This document shows, piece by piece, positions 24,886-31,037 of a stretch of 31,037 bases of DNA (position 1 is its first letter; each line of letters starts with the position of its first letter). The DNA is from DATBLZ01 sp036555065 (GTDB lineage: Bacteria > Pseudomonadota > Gammaproteobacteria > Steroidobacterales > Rariloculaceae). Both the position numbers and the translations under genes were made by a program. The notes below the pieces were generated by a model. It ran no database searches. It was not told where the DNA came from and worked only from the letters and a program-made list of their open reading frames with translations. Location of the stretch: the NCBI GenBank assembly GCA_036555065.1, contig DATBLZ010000076.1, positions 1-31,037 on the forward strand, in the 5' to 3' direction.

Positions 24886-25973
24886 GGACGGGGATCGGGG
24901 CTGTCGACGCCGCAGAGCGCGGGTTTCGCGGGCCCCGGGCGCCCCGATAGGCAGCAATCGGCTGCGCAAACATCGGGGCAGGGCCCGAGTGCGCCGACCG
25001 CGCGGCGCTCTGGATTGTGCGTCAGGCGCTCGACGATGAGCTCGCGGACCATCTCGACGAATGCGGGATGTACGCCGACCGTGCCCGCACGGATCATGTT
25101 GATGCCGACGTCGCGAGCGCGCTCGGCAGCATCGACATCGAGGTCGAGCACGACTTCCATGTGATCGCAAACAAAGCCGATGGGCGCTACGACGACGTCG
25201 TCGGCCCCTTCGGCACGCACTACGCTGAGCGCATCGCGAACGTCGGGCCCAAGCCACGCCTCTCTGCCGTAGCTCGCGTTGTTGCTTTGATAGACGAGCC
25301 GCCAACGCTGATGCTCGAGCGCATCACCGACGAGCTGACAGGCCTCGTTGAGCTGCGCCGCGTACGCACAATGCTGCGCCATGGACTCGGGCAGGCTGTG
25401 AGCCGTGAACAGGATCGGCGTATTCGCGCGGCGCTCCGTCGGGACCTGATCGAGGCCGGCGCGCACACGGTCGCTCGCGGCCGCGATGAAGCCCGGGTGG
25501 TTGAAGCCCATGCGCAGCTTGTCGATGAGCGGCGCGTTCGGCACCGCAGCGGCGGCTGCGTATAGATCCTCGCGGTATTTGCGGCAGCTGCTATAGGAGC
25601 TGAACGTGCTCGTGACATAGGCGAGCGCGCGCCGGATGCCGTCGTTGGCCATTTGCGCGACCGTGTCTGCAAGCAGCGGATGCCAATTACGGTTGCCCCA
25701 ATAGATCGGCAGGGTGGGACCGCGCGTGTCGAGCAGTTCCTTGAGGGCTGCGACGAACCTGCGTGTGTGCGCGTTGATCGGGCTCACGCCGCCGAACGCA
25801 GCGTATCGCGCTGCGATTCGTTGCCGCGTCTCGTCGCCGACATGCAAGCCCTTGAAGACGTTGTCGAGAAACGGCAGCACGTCGGCGGGGCCCTCGGGCC
25901 CGCCGAAAGAGACGACGAGCACGGCGTCGTAGTCGTGCGGGCCCGCGTCGTGCGTCAAAGAGCGCTGCGCCAC
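24882..25973 (-). CDS. cpfC: Coproporphyrin-type ferrochelatase (CpfC/HemH) with C-terminal cysteine cluster
   Basis: Inserts Fe(II) into a porphyrin. The 363 aa product opens YDAVLVVSFGGPEGPADVLP and continues FGGVSPINAHTRRF, resembling actinobacterial coproporphyrin ferrochelatases rather than the usual proteobacterial HemH start (NLGTP type). Catalytic His192 is in FTAHSLPE and Glu273 in CDHMEVVLDLD. Cys130 (FSSYSSCRKYRE) and the tail cysteines C332, C336, C340 and C341 (CPDVCAADCC) resemble the [2Fe-2S] ligands of actinobacterial enzymes. It overlaps the decarboxylase gene by 19 bases upstream and the FAD oxidase gene by 4 bases downstream. Coproporphyrin III as substrate is inferred from these traits and from the adjacent chdC. 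Confidence 0.9.
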   Translation of the reverse strand: MAQRSLTHDAGPHDYDAVLVVSFGGPEGPADVLPFLDNVFKGLHVGDETRQRIAARYAAFGGVSPINAHTRRFVAALKELLDTRGPTLPIYWGNRNWHPLLADTVAQMANDGIRRALAYVTSTFSSYSSCRKYREDLYAAAAAVPNAPLIDKLRMGFNHPGFIAAASDRVRAGLDQVPTERRANTPILFTAHSLPESMAQHCAYAAQLNEACQLVGDALEHQRWRLVYQSNNASYGREAWLGPDVRDALSVVRAEGADDVVVAPIGFVCDHMEVVLDLDVDAAERARDVGINMIRAGTVGVHPAFVEMVRELIVERLTHNPERRAVGALGPCPDVCAADCCLSGRPGPAKPALCGVDSPDPRP

Positions 25974-26683
25974 AGCACCTTGCCGACGAAGAAGGGACCC
26001 AAGCTATCGAGATACTGCGAAGTCTGCTCGGTCTTGCGCATTTCCTGCACGATTGCCGAGAGCGGATGCAGCTTCGGCCCGAGCAAGCCGATGATGAAGT
26101 CGTTGTCGTTCTTGTCGAGGCCGTGGCACGCGAGGCGAATATCGGTCGCGTGGCCGCCGGCGCCGTAACGGTGCGCGAGCGTGCCGTGCTCGGTGAGGAT
26201 GCGGCGCTGATGATCGGCCGGCAGCGTCTGGAATTTCTTCGCACGCTGCAGCGGATACCAAACGGCCCAGGCCAGCGTCGGGTCGAGGAGCTTGCGCCGC
26301 GGCCGCAGCAGCAACGTTTCCTCGAGGTCGGGCTCGTATCCGATCGAATAGCTGCGGCCGAGCATGTCGAACTCGGGCTTGTGCTCGAGCCCCGTGAACG
26401 GCTCTTCGTTGAGCACCTGCCGCAAAGCGGTCACGAAGAGCTCGGGGTCCTCGCTCGGCGTCATGAGCCCGATGCCCTGCGCGTCGTTCGCGTCTAAATA
26501 GAGAACCCCGTCGATCTTCGCTTTGGCAAGCGCGCGCGCCACGCGCTCCGGATCACCGCACCGGCCGAATGCCGTGAATTTCATGAACAAGCGCCGATCG
26601 AGCGAGATCGTCTGACCGTCGCGCCTGCCTTTCTCGCTGAGATCGAGCGGCTCGATCTCTGGTGGTGTGGTCTGTGTTGCCAT
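25955..26683 (-). CDS. chdC: Chlorite dismutase-family coproheme decarboxylase (ChdC/HemQ)
   Basis: ChdC converts coproheme III to haem b using peroxide. The 242 aa product belongs to the chlorite dismutase family: proximal haem ligand H166 in LTEHGTLAHRYG, then FIIGLLGPKLHPLSAIVQEM and LGPFFVGKVLW. Tyr143 in AVWYPLQRAKK sits in the YPM-like motif that carries the catalytic tyrosine of coproheme decarboxylases, which favours ChdC over true chlorite dismutase. The start at 26683 has a strong GAGGAAA Shine-Dalgarno. An alternative ATG at 26713 (MNASSSRGKP) overlaps the hemE stop as ATGA and would add 10 residues. It lies between hemE and cpfC, the expected company for coproporphyrin-dependent haem synthesis. 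Confidence 0.88.
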   Translation of the reverse strand: MATQTTPPEIEPLDLSEKGRRDGQTISLDRRLFMKFTAFGRCGDPERVARALAKAKIDGVLYLDANDAQGIGLMTPSEDPELFVTALRQVLNEEPFTGLEHKPEFDMLGRSYSIGYEPDLEETLLLRPRRKLLDPTLAWAVWYPLQRAKKFQTLPADHQRRILTEHGTLAHRYGAGGHATDIRLACHGLDKNDNDFIIGLLGPKLHPLSAIVQEMRKTEQTSQYLDSLGPFFVGKVLWRSAL

Positions 26684-26687
26684 CGGT

Positions 26688-26694
26688 TTTCCTC
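26688..26694 (-). promoter_or_regulatory. Ribosome-binding site deciding the chdC start
   Basis: GAGGAAA on the minus strand lies 4 bases before the ATG at 26683, favouring this start over the coupled ATG at 26713. Confidence 0.6.
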
Positions 26695-26709
26695 GACTCG
26701 AGCTTGCGT

Positions 26710-27732
26710 TCATCCCGCGAGGCGCTCGGCGTGCACGGCCTCGACAAGTGCCTCGACGCTCGCGAGCGGCGTTTCCGGGAGGATGCCATGACCCAAATTC
26801 ACGATATGTCCGCGCGGCTTCACGCGCGCGAGCAAGTCTTGCGTTTTGCGGCGCACCGTCGCCGGGTCCGCGAGCAGCACCGCCGGGTCCAAGTTGCCTT
26901 GCAGCGCGCGTCCGGGATAGCGGTCCTGGAGGTCGGAGAGCGCGACGCGCCAATCGGTCGCGAGCACCTCGGCCGGGAGCTCTGCGTAGGCGTCGACGAG
27001 ATGCGGCGCGTTTTGCAGAAACAGAATTCGTGGCACGCCGGCCGCGCCGACTGCGGCCAGCAGCGATTCCAGGTGCGGCTTGATGAGCCGCTCCCAATCG
27101 GCGCGCGACAAGAGCCCCGCCCACGAATCGAAAATCTGCACGGCATCTGCGCCGGCGCGCGCTTGCCGAATGAGGTACTCGGCCATGAGCCCGGTCAGGC
27201 GCTCGAGAAGATCCGCGAGGAGCTCGGGGTGCTCCGCCGCAAACGCCCGTAGCCGCGGAAACTCCTTCGTGCCGCGACCTTCGACGAGATAAGCCGCGAG
27301 CGTCCACGGCGCGCCGCAAAAGCCGAGCAAGGCCGTCGACTTCGGCAGCTCCGCGCGCGCGAGCCGCAGCGCCGCCATGACCTCGGGCGCGACGGCTTCG
27401 GGATCGGGCCGCCGCAACTGCGCGATGGCGCGGGCGTCGCGAATGGGTCGCGCGACGACGGGCCCGGGATCGAAGTCGAATTCGATGCCGAGCGCCGGCA
27501 ACGGGCTCATGATGTCGGCAAAGACGATCGCGGCATCGAGCGGAAACCGGCGCAGCGGCATCAGCGTGACCTCGGCCGCGAGCGCGGCGTTCTGCGCGAG
27601 ATCTTTGAAGCTGTGCGCCTTGCGGAACTCGCGGTACTCGGGAAGGTAGCGGCCCGCTTGGCGCATGATCCACAGCGGCCGGCGCGGCGTGCGTTCGCCG
27701 CGGATCGCCTGCATGAGCAAGCTCGTCGTCAC
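26710..27732 (-). CDS. hemE: Uroporphyrinogen decarboxylase
   Basis: HemE removes four carboxyl groups from uroporphyrinogen III to give coproporphyrinogen III, the last step shared by all coproporphyrinogen-based routes. The 340 aa product has the N-terminal signature PLWIMRQAGRYLPEYR (R24, R28), catalytic D73 in FADIMSPLPALGI, then GFCGAPWTLAAYLVEG, IFDSWAGLLS and the C-terminal HIVNLGHGILPETP. Length is normal for the family. It starts 3 bases after the response-regulator stop and is followed by chdC within 26 bases (or with an ATGA overlap if the longer chdC start is used), so it is an internal gene of the haem operon. Confidence 0.98.
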   Translation of the reverse strand: MTTSLLMQAIRGERTPRRPLWIMRQAGRYLPEYREFRKAHSFKDLAQNAALAAEVTLMPLRRFPLDAAIVFADIMSPLPALGIEFDFDPGPVVARPIRDARAIAQLRRPDPEAVAPEVMAALRLARAELPKSTALLGFCGAPWTLAAYLVEGRGTKEFPRLRAFAAEHPELLADLLERLTGLMAEYLIRQARAGADAVQIFDSWAGLLSRADWERLIKPHLESLLAAVGAAGVPRILFLQNAPHLVDAYAELPAEVLATDWRVALSDLQDRYPGRALQGNLDPAVLLADPATVRRKTQDLLARVKPRGHIVNLGHGILPETPLASVEALVEAVHAERLAG

Positions 27733-27735
27733 TGC

Positions 27736-28452
27736 TTAAGCCGCTCCTTCACGCGTCGGTGACCGCGTGAAGCGATAGCCGACGCCGCGCACCGTGTGGA
27801 AGTGCGCGGGTTGCTCGGGGTTGCGCTCGAAACGTTTGCGCAGCCGGACGATGAAATTGTCGACCGTGCGCGTCGACGGGAAGACCTCGTATCCCCAAAC
27901 TCGATCGAGAATGTCCTCGCGCGTGACGATGTTGCCTTCATGCTCGGCGAGCACTCTCAGGATCATGGCTTCCTTGTGCGTGAGCTCGTGCTCGGTGCCG
28001 TCCCAGGCGCGCGCGTGGTACGTCTGAAAATCGACGTGATTGGAATCGAACTCGAGCGCTGCGGCGCTCTGGCCGTACCAGGCACTGCGGCGCAGGATCG
28101 CGGCAACGCGCAGCAGCAGCTCCTTGAGGTGGAACGGCTTCGCAAGATAATCGTCGCCGCCGGCCTCGAAGCCGCGGATGCGGTCTTCGGAGCTTCCCTT
28201 GACGGTGAGAAACAGCACGGGCGTTTGGATGCCTTCGCGGCGGAGCTCCGCGCAGACGGCAAGCCCGTCCATGCCCGGCATCATGACGTCGAGAACGACG
28301 AGGCTGAATCGACGCTCGCGGACTTGCGCAAGGCCGGAATGCCCTTCGTAAGCGACGACCGTCTCGTAGCCTTCGGCTTGGAGATTCTCGGCGATCCCGT
28401 CGGCCAAGTGCGCCTCGTCGTCGACGATGAGAATCCGGGCGGGGTCCTTCAT
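27736..28452 (-). CDS. OmpR/PhoB-family response regulator inside the haem operon
   Basis: A 238 aa DNA-binding response regulator. The receiver domain (about 5-120) has acidic pocket DDE (11-13), phospho-acceptor D55 in LVVLDVMMPGMDG, the switch threonine in LFLTVKG and K105 in YLAKPFHLKELL. The C-terminal winged helix (about 140-232) has LTHKEAMILRVLAEHEGNIV, REDILDRVWGYEVFPSTRTVDNFIVRLRKRFE and HFHTVRGVGYRF, all typical of OmpR/PhoB proteins. The ATG at 28452 overlaps the kinase stop as ATGA; an in-frame ATG 21 bases upstream is less likely. With its kinase it lies between hemL and hemE. An autoregulatory role on haem synthesis is an inference from this position. Confidence 0.95.
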   Translation of the reverse strand: MKDPARILIVDDEAHLADGIAENLQAEGYETVVAYEGHSGLAQVRERRFSLVVLDVMMPGMDGLAVCAELRREGIQTPVLFLTVKGSSEDRIRGFEAGGDDYLAKPFHLKELLLRVAAILRRSAWYGQSAAALEFDSNHVDFQTYHARAWDGTEHELTHKEAMILRVLAEHEGNIVTREDILDRVWGYEVFPSTRTVDNFIVRLRKRFERNPEQPAHFHTVRGVGYRFTRSPTREGAA

Positions 28453-29501
28453 TGGAGCGCACCTTCGGGCCACGCCACGGTCACGGCGGCCCCACAGCCC
28501 GAGCCTGCGCTCGTCGCGCCGACCGTAGCACCCGACATCTCGGCAAGCCGCTTCACGAGATAGAGGCCGAGGCCCGTGCCGGGCGTTCTGCGTCTGAGCT
28601 CATCCCCTAAGCGGTAAAACTTCCCGAACATCATCGCGGCCTCCTCGGGCGGAAAGCCTAAACCGTCGTCGCGCACGGTCAATTCGACCTTGCCGTCGGC
28701 GCGAACCGCCGAGATTTCGATGCGCGTACCCGGGCCTGCGACGCAGGCCTTGACGGCGTTGTCGAGGAGGTTGCGCAGAATCGATTCGAGCGCGGTGCGA
28801 TCGATCGTGAGCACGAGCGCTTCGGGAACGTCGATGGCTATGCGGACGCCGTGCCGTTGCGCGCGCTCGGCGACCTCGGCGACGCTCGCCTCGATCCCGG
28901 TCCTAAGATCGATGCGCTCCGGAACGAGCCGATGCCGGCCCTCCTCGAGACGCGTCGTATCGAGCAGATTGTCGACCATGCGCAGCAGCCGCTCGCAGTC
29001 CTCGAGGATGCGTTGGCCGAGACGCTTGCTCGCGGCATCCGTGGAGCGGAGCACGAGGGTTTCGGCCGCGAGCTGGACACTCGCGAGCGGGCTCTTGAAC
29101 TCGTGCGACACGGCCGCGAGGAAGTTTTGCTGACGCCTGCGCAGCTCCGCATCGTGCCGAATTGCACGAGTTAGGATCAGCATCCCGCCGACGAGCACCA
29201 CGAGGAAGAAGCCGCCTTCCCAAACGTAGCGATTCGTGCGCGCGGCGCTCGCGCGCGCGAGCGCCGCCAACGCCGAGGCGCGTAAACCTTCGAGGTCGCC
29301 GGTGCTCGCGGCGAGCTCCGGAAACGCTGCGCGCAACTGCCCGGCCGAGGCAACGGCATAGAACGCTGCGGACCGCTGCTCGACCGCGCGCGTGTAGAGA
29401 ATGCTCTCGGCGATCCAGTACGCGGCCGTCGCCGCCGATAGGACTAGCAGCACGAGGAAGCCGAGCTGCACGGCTTTGCTCGGATCTCGCTTCGCCGTCA
29501 T
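28449..29501 (-). CDS. Membrane sensor histidine kinase inside the haem operon
   Basis: A 350 aa sensor kinase. TM1 (about 12-31) and TM2 (about 96-112) flank a small periplasmic loop of about 60 residues without a recognised sensor fold or haem-binding motif. There is no clear HAMP; a short helix leads to the HisKA box NFLAAVSHEFKSPLASVQLA (H133). The HATPase domain has N box LRNLLDNAVKA, G1 DDGLGFPPEE, F box MFGKFYRL and G2 GTGLGLYLVKRL. The ATG at 29501 overlaps the hemL stop as ATGA, and its own stop overlaps the response-regulator start the same way. This coupling ties kinase production to HemL. The signal could be haem, a porphyrin, redox state or oxygen. Confidence 0.95.
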   Translation of the reverse strand: MTAKRDPSKAVQLGFLVLLVLSAATAAYWIAESILYTRAVEQRSAAFYAVASAGQLRAAFPELAASTGDLEGLRASALAALARASAARTNRYVWEGGFFLVVLVGGMLILTRAIRHDAELRRRQQNFLAAVSHEFKSPLASVQLAAETLVLRSTDAASKRLGQRILEDCERLLRMVDNLLDTTRLEEGRHRLVPERIDLRTGIEASVAEVAERAQRHGVRIAIDVPEALVLTIDRTALESILRNLLDNAVKACVAGPGTRIEISAVRADGKVELTVRDDGLGFPPEEAAMMFGKFYRLGDELRRRTPGTGLGLYLVKRLAEMSGATVGATSAGSGCGAAVTVAWPEGALQ

Positions 29502-30802
29502 GCGAGTCTCGCAAGCGCCGGCTCGCTCAAGGCCTCGCCGAGCGCCGCGGCAAGGCGATCGACGTCGACGCGGCTGTGCGCGAGCGACAGGAAGCCGATC
29601 TCGTATGCCGATGGTGCGAGCGCGATGCCTTTGTCGAGCAGCGCGTGAAACACGCGTGCGTACACGGCTGCCGCGCGCGCGTCGATGCGCTCCGCCGCGC
29701 GCGGCGGCTCGGTCGCATAGAGCGCAAACCAGAACATCGAGCTCAGGCTCGCGAGCGCGCTCGGCATTGCGCTCGCGGAGAGCGCCGCGGCCACCGTCTG
29801 TGCGAAATAGCGGCCGAGGTCGGCAAGCCGGGTCCAGCCGTCCTCGACGGCCATGGTGCGCAACGTTGCGAGTCCGGCCGTCATTGCGACGGGGTTTCCC
29901 GACAGCGTGCCCGCTTGATAGACGCCACCTTCGGGTGCGAGATGCCGCATCAGCGCGCGCGGCCCCGCGAAGGCGCCGACCGGCATGCCGCCGCCGATCA
30001 CTTTGCCGAAGGTCGCGAGATCCGGCGTCACGCCATAGTGCGCGGCTGCGCCGCCGGGTCCGAGCCGAAACCCGCTGATCACTTCGTCGAAAATGAGCAA
30101 CGCGCCATGTTTGTCGCAGAGCTTGCGCAGCGTACGGAGGAACCCGGGTGTCTGGAGCAGCAGCCCGTTGTTCGCGGGCACGGGCTCGATGATCACGGCC
30201 GCGATGCGCGTCCCGTCGGCGCCAAAGAGCTTCCTCACCGCTTGCTCGTCATCGAGGGGCACGACACGTGTCGCGGCCGCGAAGCTCTCGGGAACCCCGC
30301 GCGAGGACGGCTGGCCGAACGTCGCGAGCCCCGAGCCCGCGGCGACGAGCAGATGATCGACGTGGCCGTGGTAGCACCCCGAGAACTTGACGATGAGATC
30401 ACGGCCCGTGGCGCCGCGCGCGAGTCGAACTGCGCTCATGACGGCTTCCGTGCCCGAGGAGACGAAGCGCACCTGCTCGATGCCGGGGTAGCTTTCGACG
30501 ACGAGCTCGGCGAGCTCGATCTCGGGCCGCGACGGCGCGCCGTACGAGGTCCCGCGGCGTCCCGCGGCCTCGATCGCCTCGAGAACCTTCGGATGTGCGT
30601 GGCCGAGAATCAGCGGTCCCCAGGAGCCGACGAAATCCAAATACTCGTTGCCGTCGACGTCGACGAGCGTGGCGCCGCGCGCGCTCGCGATCACGAGCGG
30701 TGTGCCGCCGACGCCGCCGAACGCGCGCACCGGCGAGCTCACGCCGCCGGGGATCACTGCTTGGGCGCGCGCGAACCAGCGCTCGGACTCGATGTTGCTC
30801 AC
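29498..30802 (-). CDS. hemL: Glutamate-1-semialdehyde 2,1-aminomutase
   Basis: HemL is the PLP enzyme that turns glutamate-1-semialdehyde into 5-aminolevulinate in the C5 pathway, so this organism makes ALA from glutamyl-tRNA. The 434 aa product has IPGGVSSPVRAF, FVSSGTEAVMSAVRLARG, FSGCYHGHVDHLLV, LLIFDEVISGFRLG and the PLP lysine K267 in DLATFGKVIGGGMPVGAF. The start is GTG at 30802, overlapping the hemB stop as GTGA. The C-terminal LSLAHSRVDVDRLAAALGEAL is normal. hemA (glutamyl-tRNA reductase), hemC and hemD are not in the window. Confidence 0.97.
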   Translation of the reverse strand: MSNIESERWFARAQAVIPGGVSSPVRAFGGVGGTPLVIASARGATLVDVDGNEYLDFVGSWGPLILGHAHPKVLEAIEAAGRRGTSYGAPSRPEIELAELVVESYPGIEQVRFVSSGTEAVMSAVRLARGATGRDLIVKFSGCYHGHVDHLLVAAGSGLATFGQPSSRGVPESFAAATRVVPLDDEQAVRKLFGADGTRIAAVIIEPVPANNGLLLQTPGFLRTLRKLCDKHGALLIFDEVISGFRLGPGGAAAHYGVTPDLATFGKVIGGGMPVGAFAGPRALMRHLAPEGGVYQAGTLSGNPVAMTAGLATLRTMAVEDGWTRLADLGRYFAQTVAAALSASAMPSALASLSSMFWFALYATEPPRAAERIDARAAAVYARVFHALLDKGIALAPSAYEIGFLSLAHSRVDVDRLAAALGEALSEPALARLA

Positions 30803-31037
30803 AGCCAGCCCTTGGCCAACGCATCGCGGGCGTGATACGTGATGATCTGATCGGCGCCCGCGCGCCGGATCGCGTGCAGGTTCTCGCGCACGATCGCGGC
30901 CTCGTCGAGCCAGCCGTTCGCCGCCGCCGCCTTGACGGCCGAGTACTCGCCGGAGACGTTGTAGGCCGCGAGCGGCAGCGTGCTCGCTGCGCGCACCGCG
31001 CGGATCACGTCCAAGTACGGCAGCGCCGGCTTGACCA
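30799..31037 (-). CDS. hemB: Delta-aminolevulinic acid dehydratase HemB, C-terminal part (cut by window edge)
   Basis: Only the last 78 codons are visible; the gene continues beyond the right edge. The sequence VKPALPYLDVIR, then LAAYNVSGEYSAVKAAAANG and ENLHAIRRAGADQIITYHA, is the C-terminal part of porphobilinogen synthase, which condenses two ALA into porphobilinogen. The stop TGA overlaps the GTG start of hemL. It is the most upstream haem gene seen, and the operon promoter must lie outside this window. Confidence 0.95.
   Translation of the reverse strand, partial: VKPALPYLDVIRAVRAASTLPLAAYNVSGEYSAVKAAAANGWLDEAAIVRENLHAIRRAGADQIITYHARDALAKGWL

Noticed and set aside
24886..25305. 140-residue N-terminal extension of the FAD oxidase
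   Set aside because: Arg-rich residues lie inside the ferrochelatase gene; the FAD-binding fold begins just after the ATG at 24885.

Overview
The window is a dense, high-GC bacterial chromosome segment with no plasmid, phage or transposase genes. The gene order pncC-recA-recX-alaS-csrA-tRNA-Ser(GCU) is the same as in Escherichia coli. Together with a CysB-type regulator, PAPS-type CysH, three-domain CysG and GTGG-type REP palindromes, this points to a gammaproteobacterium. The style (TPR signalling proteins, REP family) suggests a Xanthomonadales- or Steroidobacterales-like lineage; that placement is inference.

Left part (1-11513): a membrane-anchored signalling protein, cut by the left edge, combines two TM helices, only the C-lobe of a protein kinase with its catalytic residues replaced, an NB-ARC/STAND ATPase and TPR repeats. 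It follows mutS on the minus strand. Divergently, a GT4 glycosyltransferase overlaps pncC, followed by recA, recX, alaS, csrA and tRNA-Ser(GCU). A paired inverted REP element has supplied the last 20 codons and the stop of pncC.

Middle part (11514-19060): accessory genes. They are a SLOG-domain protein with four TM helices (SLOG/SLATT-like), a secreted orphan protein, a TIR-TM-TPR protein and an orphan LigM/DesA-like tetrahydrofolate-dependent aryl O-demethylase.

Sulfur block (19061-23411): cysG and cysK overlap by ATGA and are transcribed away from a cysB-like regulator; cysH converges on cysB. An inverted repeat in the cysG/cysB intergenic region and a hairpin upstream of cysH are candidate regulatory sites.

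Right part (23518-31037): the most interesting region, a tightly packed minus-strand haem operon in the order hemB-hemL-histidine kinase-response regulator-hemE-coproheme decarboxylase (ChdC/HemQ)-coproporphyrin-type ferrochelatase (CpfC)-FAD oxidase. Most junctions are 4-base stop/start overlaps or gaps of a few bases. The downstream genes match the coproporphyrin-dependent haem route usually associated with Firmicutes and Actinobacteria: uroporphyrinogen to coproporphyrinogen (HemE), oxidation to coproporphyrin (the FAD oxidase is the candidate CgoX), iron insertion (CpfC) and decarboxylation to haem b (ChdC). A two-component system sits inside the operon and is a candidate sensor for haem, redox or oxygen.

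No stretch longer than about 220 bases lacks a gene or RNA.
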